Assembly (NCBI RefSeq): GCF_949628265.1
Contig: NC_088787.1
Coordinates: 29,626,501-29,690,500 of the forward strand
Source: Cloeon dipterum
Taxonomy: Eukaryota; Arthropoda; Insecta; Ephemeroptera; Baetidae
Direction of reading: 5' to 3'
DNA: 64,000 bases
Below, piece after piece: positions 13,401 through 23,939 of the stretch. The position numbers and the translations under genes were made by a program. Position 1 is the first letter of the stretch. The number at the start of each line of letters is the position of its first letter. The notes under the pieces were generated by a model that ran no database searches, was not told where the DNA came from, and saw nothing but the letters and a program-made list of their open reading frames with translations.

Positions 13401-15135
13401 TGCCGAATGTTTGTCATGACGAACTGCAATTGAATATTTTTAGTTACACGATGACTTCATCACGTATGCGTATTGTTTAACGTGACGCGTTTACAAAATT
13501 TTGAGTTTTCCATCGAGTATTATAAGCGACTGTGCCTTTGAATTGCAACACATAAACACACAACACACACACACACACACACTTGAACAATTGTGTACTC
13601 GTGTCATGAGCCCCCAGTGTTGTATCCACCTTTTCTATTACAAAAAAATACACGTACATACATAATGTTGTGCATGCTCTTCATATCCGCCAGCGTAGAT
13701 TAATGAATGGGGCCGCGCAGAGTGTTATACTTATCTTGCTGCTATCGACGAGTTTCCAACAAAATGAATTAGCACTTAATTAACCAGAGCCGTCTCTCTG
13801 CATTTAAATGGCCCATCAAGAGACGAATTATGGACAAAACTGCCGAAATTAGCCACGTTGATTTGCCAAATAGATTCGGCCTGCGTGCGCTTTACGGGGG
13901 AAAAGTACTATAGAATCTATTGCTCCTTTACAAACATACTATCTGATACATTATAGCTTTAGACCCTCCGACTCAGCCTAACAAAGCAAAATAATCGTGG
14001 TTTTCGAAAAGAAACGAGTCACCCTACTCAGCTCGTCGATTTTTGGTTTTCATTTCGGCTGCGAAATCTTTATTCACTCTCCTCTCTAGCTTTACCACTT
14101 TGTTAACAAATACAACATTTCACACACGCATTACATACCCACACAACAAAAACGCGATTACAGCATTGTACATTGAATATATTTTTAGTTGGGGCGGCCA
14201 TTTGAAATGGTCGGCACGCGTCTTTGACGACGACGACGACGACTATACTGAAGTCTATTCGATATCTCGCTCTTGTTCTCTGCTGCTACTGTACATGATA
14301 CTGGTCAATGATTAATCAAGGGGGGTTGAAAACCAGTTACACCCTTTATTATTTGAGACTGTATCTCTCGGTGTTGAATGAATAATAAAAGGTACATGAT
14401 ATACTGTTAATGTTTTTCAGAAACGATGCCTTTTCTTTCTTGTCCCAATCCTGCGCGTGTTTCGAAATGGAAACCGACATTGAAATGATTTGACTGTTCA
14501 AAATAATAAAATTCAGTTTCTCTCCTGGCTATTAAAATGCTGAAATTGCGTCGTATCTTTCTTAGGTTTCAAATACAGAATTGACAACGTCATTTGGAAG
14601 GAAGAAGGATCGATTTCACAGGGAAATTACTTGAATAATTAGATTTCCCAGCACAGTTGAGACCTCTCCTCTCTGCTAGAATTGACGATTCTCCGAAATA
14701 ATTTTTAACAGTGACGCACATTATGGATTTAATAAATTGAAGAAACCACAAATTTTAAAATTAATAAAGTAATTTGGACTCTTAAATGCGTCAAAATAAA
14801 ATTAGAAAAATTCACTTCAATCTGAAAACGCTAACCAGGAAATCAATAAATTTATTTTTAAATTAAGTAATTTTTTACTAAACGAAAGTAACAATCGTAA
14901 CAATGACTCAGTGCAGGATTTGAAACTGGTTTCCACGTGGAACTAATAAATTTTGGCGAGAGGCTGAAATCCAATTCCATCCCCGAAATTAGTTCTCTTC
15001 TCACTGTGCAGTCAACGCAACGTAATGCAATTTGAGCGGTAGCAACTGGTGCGCCGGCAGCGATAAGCCCGAATAAACCAAGCGCCTGCGTCATTCCCGA
15101 GCAGGCAACCCGCAAAACCTGCCGAGCTGCGGACC
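10488..15135. other. No gene seen; likely 3' UTR plus intergenic DNA
   Basis: About 4.6 kb of AT-rich sequence follows the RIM-binding protein stop. It has simple repeats: AC runs near 12202-12222 and 13561-13581, and a CT run near 12570-12597. There are also short GC-richer patches near 10500-10760 and 13285-13400. No frame has a splice-supported exon. Several AATAAA-type signals lie near 14385, 14504 and 14765, and a long neuronal 3' UTR is possible, but its end cannot be placed. Confidence 0.5.
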
Positions 15136-17855
15136 ATGGAGGAGCGGAAAAAGGTGATCGCGGAGGCGGAAGCCGAGCTGGACGAAATTTTGCAACACAC
15201 CTCCGACCTCTCGGAGGCCGACCTGGCCCTCGCCTGCGCCCCTCTACTGGCGGCCCACCGACAATTCGTTCTCAGGAGGGCCGTGCTGCTGCTGGTGGCC
15301 GTCGCCGTGGCCGCCTTGATTGCGACCAACTCAGCCACGGTCAAGCTGCACTTGCACGCAGTTGCCAGGGTTGCTCTCGTTAAGGTTTGAAAAGCACAAC
15401 GATTAAAGGAGTTTACATGTTATATTTTTACGATTAATTATTTCCTCACAGTCCCTTGAATTTTAACAAGATTTTTTTTGAACTTAAAATATTTTCTTGG
15501 ATTTAAATATAATGAACCTGGTTGTAAGAGAGAACAATAATTGCTGAGCAATAATTCCATAATAGTTAAAAAATTAGGACTCAACCATGCTGGTAAAATA
15601 AAATTGTAACGAGTATCCACCTTTAACTTTTATAAAATTCTGGCTTTGATTTTCAATACCGACTAATGCAGTTATGAAATTAATAAGATGAATTTTCTTT
15701 TAAAATAGTAGACTCTCGGTTAAAACGTATTTTGACTAATTAGTCACCAATTGGGTGGTATTTTGTATTTTAGTAGAAATGTTTCTTCGGTTTTCGTTCA
15801 GAAATGTTTCTATACGTAGGTTTGAAATAATTTTTTGTGGAGCATTCGGCAATTGAAATAAATTTGCATCAAATTAAATTTGTTATTTATTTGTTTGTAG
15901 CCGTAAAAATTGAATTTGTTGAGCCTATTTAAAAGCAAAATATTTGAATTTAAGTGTCAAATTAATTGCATGAGATCGTCAATATTTGTTAGCTTTTGCC
16001 AATCTTTTAGCGGTTAACTTTTTTCCAAAAATAAAATTACTTCCTTTATAGTCCCTTTTTAAAATTATAATTGGTGAAATCATTGTCAGTTAAATTTTAA
16101 GGCTGAAGAAAAAATAAATAAAATCATATTTCGATCCAAAGTCTAGAAATGAGAATGGATGATGAAATGATCATTTTTGCATTAAATTTATAAAAGTTAG
16201 CATATTTTTTCATGCAGCTGCTGCCATGGTGGGACTGGCGTCCTCTGCACCGTCAGCGCTGTCTGCTGCCCAATCCGCACTTTTCTCCTCCGCCAGCCAA
16301 TTCTAAGGACGAGTGCCTCTCATGCGAGGCGATCGACCGCGTGGACAGGGTTGCCGACACCTCTTACCAACAACTGCTTGACCGCTTTCTTCAGAGGGAC
16401 GCACCTGTTATTGTTACCGACGCTATGGACACCTGGCCTGCTATGCGAAGCGACAAATTGTGGTTTGACAACTTCACGCAGGTATATATCATCATTAATT
16501 AATTAGGGTGGTTAGTGGAATAAAAATTGCGCTCTTTACATCAAATAACCTTGATGTATATTTGATGTAGACATGGTTATATGATATATTTAAACTTAAA
16601 CATTAACTTATTTAGGATTTTGATTTGTTGGTGTGATTAATTATTGCAAGGAACTGAACGATAGAAAATTTTCTCCTTAATTTACAATGAAATATTTAAA
16701 TTAAAATTTTTCTTTATATTTATACTGTATAATTTTGTTTTGTATTGAAGGTGTATACTGAGGAAAAAAAGCAAGAGGGGAAAAAGCCGAGACCGTGTGC
16801 ATTATCATCAAACATCCGTGCTGGTGCTTCATCTGCCATCCTGATGAAAAAGCTAAACAATCCCCGTCTAGACCATTGGTTTGCTCATTGGTAAAAATTG
16901 ATTTTTATCATATGTATTAAACAAAAAATCACGGATGAAAAACTAAACAGGCTCAACTGTGATGCGTCAGCGATGAAGGCAATGCGTCAGTTTTACCAAC
17001 GGCCGTACTTTTTAGCTTCCTCGGTGGCGCCGGCTCACTTCAATTGGATCGTGCTGTCATCAAACTATTGGGCAAAATCATACAAAAAGGTAGAAATTCT
17101 CATAAAAAATAAAGTGGTTATTTTCGTTTTAGAGATTAATTTTAATGGAAAAAAATTTGCAGCTCAGACTAGAAGCTGGTTTGATCATGGTGCATCAGTT
17201 GAGAGGATCGACCCATTTCCGTCTTGTACCAGTTCCTCTATGTGAAGAGATGTGTACAGAAATCACTGAGACAGTGCGTGAAGGCGAAATATGTGAGTTT
17301 ACGCCTCTTTGATGAAATTTAAAAATTTAAACCTCAAAACTGTTAAATAAGGTAACGCCCTGTGAACACAATATTTTAGTTTCAGAGTAATCTTAATAAA
17401 GCATAATATTTTATGCAAGGTACCCTTGCATAACTGAGTGAACCTTTGTGAAATAATGTTTTTCCAGGTATTGTAAATTGTGGTTGAAGGAATTTAGATC
17501 AAGCATAGTACTTTATTCATAGCTCAAAAAGAACTGAAAATGGTTTTAACTGTCTGCATAATTAAATTATTATAGAAACTACACAATGTACGTGGAGAAA
17601 TTTCGCAACCAAAATTAATTCGATGCAAAATTAATTAAATAAGATGAAAATTGGGGAATTTTTAGATCTAATATATGCAATCAGTACAGAAAATAAACTG
17701 CATAATAATTTAATTTTGATCTTCAATGCCAAAAATTGCGTTTTTCAGTGGTTTTCCTGAACTTTCTATGGGACTTGCACTACTCGTCAGGTAGAGGAGC
17801 AGAAAACATGGCTATTATCACAGAGACCACGTGGGACACCTTCACCGTGTACTAA
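15136..17855 (+). CDS. Type II membrane protein with cupin/JmjC-like domain
   Basis: Six exons (15136-15384, 16218-16481, 16751-16890, 16951-17089, 17163-17292, 17749-17855) close in frame to 342 residues. The start ATG has a good context (GGACCATGG). Residues 1-45 are charged and helical, about 46-64 form one membrane segment (LLLVAVAVAALIAT), and the rest would lie in the ER/Golgi lumen or outside. The second exon carries a CxxC-like DECLSCEAIDRVDR stretch and PVIVTDAMDTWPAM. The latter resembles the N-terminal strand of cupin_8/JmjC proteins, where a residue pair before 'WPA' is common. LVFLNFLWDLHYSSG near the C terminus resembles the late cupin strands. I do not see a convincing HxD iron-binding motif; HFNW stands where it might be expected. 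Enzymatic activity is therefore doubtful. A polyadenylation signal AATAAA lies at 17867. The fold assignment is tentative; the gene model is firm. Confidence 0.8.
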
Positions 17856-18005
17856 ACACTCAAATCAATAAAATCGTCACCCAAATCTAAAAGTTCGTGT
17901 CATTCATTTAAACAAAACAATTGGATTGCAAAAACAACGATTTATTAGTTCGTGAGTGGGGGCCCTCATGTGACACAAATTGAAGCAATTAGAATAATCA
18001 TCAGC

Positions 18006-18720
18006 TCACTGACCCATCTCTCTTCGGTGGCGATCCTCTTCGCTGAACATGGCATTCAGCCTTCGCACAACGGAACGGGCGCGGTCGGCGAGGAAAGAGT
18101 CGATGTCGCCGACCAAGTGGACGAAGTTGGACACGTTGTCGAAGGCGCGCTGCACGCGTGTCGATCGCTCGCCCTAGTGGTTAACATAATTATTCTTAAA
18201 TGAAGTGCAATAATCAAATGGCCAATACAAATTTTTGTGAACAAATAATTTAAATAAATTAGCTTTTAAGTAAAATTTATTGTTTGGGGAAATCAAAGAG
18301 TTTGTAAGCAGCTTAAAAAATATATTGCTTGTAAATTTAGAAAGAACGATTTTTTACCTCTGACATTCTGGCAGCGAAGTTTGGTAGGGAAGGATTTAGT
18401 TTTCTTCTGAGCGCCATCCTGGTTCTAATCAGGTCGAAAAACCTTTCCACTGGCCTGACGAGACCTACTTCCATCGCAGGATAAGGCTTTGGCGTGCTTT
18501 TCAAAGGGAGTGTCTTCAGCAGGTCGTACCTAAGAGGGTTCCTATCGCGATTTACAGTCGGTACCGCTCTACAAACCTGAAAAATTAATTCACACGGCAT
18601 AAGTATGAATTAAAGGAAGTAATATTCTTCCATTTATTCTCCGTGATATAAAAGAAATACCTGAAATGCGATTGACGCGTTGAGGATGATGATGAGAAAG
18701 CTAACTTTGCAAAGCGGCAT
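18006..18720 (-). CDS. Orphan small secreted protein, 148 aa
   Basis: Three exons on the minus strand (18720-18661, 18576-18358, 18173-18006), all phase 0, give 148 residues. Exon 1 is a clean signal peptide (MPLCKVSFLIIILNASIAFQ). The mature part is rich in Arg and Leu, with an amphipathic helical look (VERFFDLIRTRMALRRKLN; RAFDNVSNFVHLVGDIDSF) and one Cys after the signal. A minus-strand AATAAA lies at 17946-17941, so its transcript ends about 70 bases from that of the cupin-like gene, tail to tail. I do not recognise a family. The helical, small, secreted character is loosely like apolipophorin-type proteins, but this is not evidence of homology. Confidence 0.7.
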
Positions 18721-19283
18721 GGCTAGAGAGTGTGGCCTGGCTGGAGGGTTCAATCAAAATGAGCCGTGGTGTTAAATAATTCGAGTCTAATATTGTTTAC
18801 CAGGTCAGACCTGATTTTGCTGTTTAGTCTGAAAGAATATGCGGTCAGCTAATGCTTTCGCGCTCAAGAATTAAAAGCGCAAACAAACAAACAGTGTGCT
18901 AAAATACGAACCTTTCGAAACTTTTTATATTTGACGGAGAGTGATAGGCTAAGGGAATCTTTCGACTCTCATTTAAATATTGTCAAAGGCGTAATTCACA
19001 ATCTAGTGGACTTCAAGCAACAAATTATGATTTTCGTGTCTGTAAATCAGTAATTCGACGTATTTGTTGAGAAAAACCAAACAATCCTAAAAATGTTATA
19101 AATGTGGCTAATTTTCTAACTATAAGATTTTGTAGCGTTTCATTTCATTTAAAAATGCCGTCTTATTGGAACGAGTGCAAGTATTGAAAGTGGTAATATA
19201 CATATTATGCCAGAGGGTGTTCGAGACATCGAAGATACGTTGATTATTCTAAATATGAAATTTCCTCTCATACATAGCAAGTT

Positions 19284-19356
19284 GTTTCCGTAGTGTAGTG
19301 GTTATCACGTGTGCTTCACACGCACAAGGTCCCCGGTTCGATCCCGGGCGGAAACA
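19284..19356 (+). tRNA. tRNA-Val (anticodon CAC)
   Basis: A 73-nt cloverleaf without intron. The acceptor stem GTTTCCG pairs with CGGAAAC, followed by discriminator A. The D arm is TAGTGTAGTGGTTATCA. The anticodon stem TGTGC/GCACA encloses loop TTCACAC, giving anticodon CAC. The T arm is CCCCGGTTCGATCCCGGG. The internal A box and B box (GGTTCGATCC) are intact. A run of six T, four bases past the discriminator, is a standard Pol III terminator. From memory, animal tRNA-Val(CAC) usually has a C-G where this stem has a G-C, which would be a compensatory change. Confidence 0.97.
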
Positions 19357-19406
19357 GATTTTTTAATCTATCTCTGGTGTGGTGACGAGATTAAAAAATC
19401 TGTTTC
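19351..19406. repeat. Perfect 19-bp inverted repeat at the tRNA-Val 3' end
   Basis: GAAACAGATTTTTTAATCT (19351-19369) is repeated exactly in inverted form at 19388-19406, with an 18-base spacer. The left arm includes the last five paired bases of the tRNA acceptor stem, the discriminator base and the T-run terminator. Confidence 0.9.
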
Positions 19407-20606
19407 CTGTTTCTTTGACGGGTTTCTTTACATTTTTCAAAAATTATCGGATTGATATTGGTAAAATCCCTTATTCACTTACTTAGTTTTTGTTTGCTAG
19501 AAAATATTTTAATATTTAGAACTTATTTAGTATACAGTTATCAGATCTTATTAGTTTAAATTTAGTTAGATTAGAACTTATTTTTTGATACGTTTTACAA
19601 ATAAAAAAGATTTGACGAAGGAAAGGCCCAAATTTTTTATTTTGTTAGTCTAATTTGTAAGTTTAAATTGCAAATTTTTTTGAATTATTGGTTTATCGCA
19701 TATGTTTGCAAACTGTAAATTTTACGCAAGGCATATATTCAATTTTTTCTGTTTAAATATTTACGAATTTCGCTCTTCATGTGGTAGCTTGAGCGCCACG
19801 AACCGCGATTCAAAAGCGTGCATTCGATTGGGGGACTCGCTTGAGCGAATTGTGTGCGTCACCGGGGAATGGGGAGCCGGACACCGGAGCACCAGAGAGT
19901 AAATAAGACTTTTTAGCCAGTCGAGTCGGTCCTAGCTCTTTAATAGAGACGAAGCGCTGGATCGCGGTTTCGTTTATTTAGCCGGCTGTGGAATATTTTG
20001 CCTAGATCGAAGCATTGTTTTTACGCATATATAGTGAGTAAAATATATTTTAATTTTACGTCAATCCAAGTTTTTTTCCTTTTAGAATTAAAAGAGAAAA
20101 GATAAAATACAATCTGCTCACTATCGCCAACTTAAATTTTAACCAGTCTAAATATTTCCTGTGTGATCATCTCAACCGCTCTGTATGAAATTTCAAAAGA
20201 AGATAGTCGCAGCTGAGGCTGAACACAAGTCTGTTATTGAGAGAGCAGCTTTCCTTGTGCAGTGGCCAACAAAAGATACGCTCTCTATCAAATATACAAG
20301 GCCGCGGCAGCCAACTAAATTTTTTGTCGGTCTCATTGTCAGAACAATGTGTGGTTATATATGATAAAAAGCTATTCTCGGCTTTCGGGTACTGCACAAT
20401 CAAATCAGTTCACAAAAATATACACCCTTCCTTGATTTTTCTACATTTTACCGTCACTAAAATAATAATAACTATTAATTGTTTTAATTAATTAAATAAA
20501 TAATAAACAATATATTTGTTTATTTGTATATATTTATGAGGAAAATTTTCTCTACAAATGGAATCAAAGCATATAATTACAATTCTTGTATTTTTTAGAG
20601 CGAGAA
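19407..20606. other. Upstream region of the first caspase-NACHT gene
   Basis: Mostly AT-rich. A GC-richer stretch at about 19780-20033 ends in a good donor (ATA|GTGAGTA) and could be a non-coding first exon spliced to the acceptor before 20599. This is inferred only from composition and splice site. No other coding exon was found. Confidence 0.3.
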
Positions 20607-23600
20607 ATGGAGGAAAACAGAATTCCTAAAAAAGCAGTCAATCTTCCCACTAAACAAGTGGAAAATATAGGTAGGTAGACAACATTAGACTATTTAGACG
20701 ATATTTTTAATATAAAACTATCGCAGAGGATAGCACACTCGAAAATGAAGCGAATCTGATCTCTCCAAATGAACCAAACACTTTGGGTTTCTGGAACAAC
20801 AATAAGGAGCAACCTGTAAAAAAGTCAGTTGAAAATAGCAATTATTTTTAATTTTAAAGGCAATATAATTTTTTAATTTTAGTGTCTGTGTGTTGGTGGT
20901 GCACTATGCATTTGCTGGACAGGGAGGAGACCGCTCAGAGGGAGATTCAAGAGATGTTCAAAATTTAAAGGAAACCTTTGCAGTAAACAGGAAATGCAAA
21001 TTCATCGCAATTTCACCTACCAAACTTGATTTTTACGAATTACTGGCTAACAAAGCATCGGACGGCGGCATTGGGAAATTTCAAGAATTGTTTCACCTTG
21101 AAGGTAACTTTTAATATTTTTTTTATTCTGTTAGTCTTACTCTAAAATAAATTTTTGTTGGTAAAGTTTACTCTCGATCGTTATATTATGCAACTCTTCG
21201 GTTTGATTGGAATTGATGAATAGGTGAAGCACCAGACGTGCTGATACTCTGCATTTTGAGCCATGGATTCAGCGGCGGAGTGATCTTGACTGAAAATTCC
21301 GAAAAAATCCATCTCAATGAAGTATTTGGCATAATGAAAACCAACTACTTGAAAGACAGTTTCAAACTGGTGTTTGTATCAGTAAGTTTATGTTCATTTG
21401 ATGTAAATTTATAAATAAAATTTTACTTTCTTAGGCTTGTCGAGGAGCAATTTTAGATATGGCTCTCAATGTCAAAAATGATCAAAAGGCGACTATACCT
21501 TCCACGGTTGAATTGACTACCCTGAACATGGAAAATGAAGAAAATGCGAGTGCCGTGGCTATAAACGCAGAGCCAAACGTGCAAAATTTTGTCATTGTAT
21601 ACTCTTCAGTAGAATGTTAGTAAGAAAAATTTATACACTCTATTTATTAATTTAAAATCGCCTTTACAGCTACTTTTTCCATAAGACTCAACATTGGGAC
21701 CTTACTCATTAGAGCTCTGTGCAAAATCCTAAACAAATTAGATGAAGATGTTGAGCTAGAAGTGCTCCTTAGCATGATAATGAATGATGTACACAGGAAG
21801 ACCATGAAATATGGGTTTGGAAGCACACCGCAAGTGCAGATATTCCCATTCGCCAAACTCACGATCAACAGGTTTTATCTTAATTATATTTTTTGGTTAA
21901 AAATAAAATAAAATATTTTAGATACGATCAAAACCAAAAGGAGTCCGGATTGAAAGACTTTATTTATGATTGGACGTCGATCAAAGGAATATACATGTCC
22001 AGGAGAGAGGCGCACATCTTTTGCAGACAAGATGGTAAACCAACTGCAATAGAGCTGGTTAAACTCGTGGAAAACAATCTCGGATTCGACGCAAGGCTCT
22101 ACAACGAGTATAAAGAGCTGAATAAAGCCGGTATTTCAGTAGAAAAAAGTCTTCCTGTTGGTATATTTTAAAGATTTAAAAAAAATTACAGTTCGGCATA
22201 ATTGCATTATCAACGATTCTGGATGCGTGATGATTTGCATTTTGGCGCCGCTTGCTATTAACGAGGAGACTAGCGAAATATCTGTGGTTGTTAACAAAGG
22301 ACGACAGGTGTCTGTACAGGATTTCCAGTACAATTTGATTCGAAACGATAACACCAAATGGGTGGGGAAGCCCAAAATCTGCATCTTTGCGAACTTTATC
22401 TCCTCTGACACCGACGCATTGGTAAGTAATTTAAATAAAATTTTGAGTCATTTTTAAAGCGTGCTTACCTTAAAAAATTACGTTAGGGAGAGGGAGACAC
22501 TCCTCTTCAATTTGCAAAGAGTGGCACTTATCACAGCGGATACCTCACTCTGATCTTGCCGAATCCAGGTATATACTGTGAAAGTTTGCGAAAACTAAAA
22601 TTTTATTGAGCTCATATTTTTCATAGATGCCATCGAGTTGATTATGAAAGAACTTGGAAACACGAATCTGCTGTCAGGAGGCGTCCACCTGCAGCAAGTA
22701 TTCATGAACATATTGCGCGATTCTAAGAAGCAGGAAGACTGCGCCATCGAGCCGCAGTACTGGAGCACGCTGCAATACCTGCTCGACTTTCCTGCGAATC
22801 AAATGCTCGTTGAACCAACAATTCAGTCAGAAAAAAGTGGGCTCACCTCGAAAATCTCTGGATTTCTTAAAAAGTATTTGAGAAAATTGGTGAAATTGAT
22901 CCGATGTGATTCAACAGGCTTCATGCCAAAAGAAGAAGAAGAAGAAGACGCAGATGTGGTTTGCCTCGTGTCTGCGTTGCCGGGAATGGGAAAGAGCTTG
23001 CTAACGTCGCACTTGGCTTACAAACTGCGACAGATGAACAACTCTATCACTGAAATCGACTTCTTGAAAGAGTCCGATTTTCTTGGCTCTATCACACTTG
23101 CCCGAGTGGAACCAGATGAGCTGGTGGAGCGTTTTAGCGAGTGGAAAGGCGCAAGGAAGAAATTCCAGCCAGGAAAAGAAATCTTCTTGCTGGACGGCTT
23201 CGATGGGATTGATGCAAGCGTGAAAAAGGATGTTTTACAACTGATAAGAAAAATAGCTGACGCAAAACTTCCTCTGTGGGTCACAACGAGACCTCACGAC
23301 GAGCAAATGATCATCGACTGCTTGAACGGTGTCGAAGTAGAAGTTGTGCGAATCGACGAGCTCCAGGCCGAAGACCAGAAACAGCTTTTAAAGTTAAAGC
23401 TCAGCTGCACTGATGAGAAACTCGATCACTATTTGAGCATAATCAGCGAGATGGGTGCAGAAGATTTGCTTAAAAACCCAAGCATCCTGTCGAAGGTCGC
23501 TGATTATTTCAGCGAAGGACCAGAAGACGTGAGACTAGTCGATTTGTGCCACAAAATTGTCAAGGCGATATTATTGGAGGATATGCAGAACCGAGAAGGA

Positions 23601-23939
23601 CTCGGTAGTAATCCTACAATCGTCACTCGGATAAAAAAACGATTATCACGGCTCAAAACGTGTGCCGTGAAACACTTTTTAGAAACGCCTTTGCTGCAGA
23701 ATGATGCGGAGGAAATTGCGAAGATCAACAGCCTTAGCATCGCGATGGTGTTGAACAACCGCATTTTTATTTCGTGCGACACTTTGGCCCAGTTCTTGCT
23801 TGCTTTGCACGTCACAAAAAAGGGCCTAGAAGAGGAAAGTGGCATTCCAGAAGAAGGAATAGAACGAATTCTGCAGTCTGGAAGTTTGGACCGTTGCAGG
23901 AAAATGATTTCCGAGTTGGAAATTCGTGGAGTGAAATAA
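20607..23939 (+). CDS. Caspase / pseudocaspase / NACHT-type ATPase fusion protein A
   Basis: Ten exons: 20607-20670, 20727-20823, 20883-21103, 21224-21381, 21435-21615, 21670-21871, 21922-22130, 22192-22421, 22487-22568 and 22627-23939. They close in frame to 918 residues. After a 53-residue N terminus without CARD or DED comes a caspase p20 region (VCVLVVHYAFAGQGG). It has the catalytic His at about 141 (CILSHGFSGG) and Cys at about 182 (VSACRGA), then a p10-like part (NIGTLLIRALCKIL). A second caspase-like unit follows (VMICILAPLAI ... KPKICIFANF ... GYLTLILPNP) in which both catalytic positions are lost. Next is a P-loop NTPase: Walker A ALPGMGKS (about 598-605), Walker B EIFLLDGFD (about 666-674) and sensor-like LWVTTRPH, as in NACHT/NB-ARC STAND ATPases. 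No WD40 or LRR follows. It probably acts in cytosolic sensing or death signalling; this is inference. AATAAA overlaps the stop codon. The donor at 22130 is the least certain. Confidence 0.88.
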
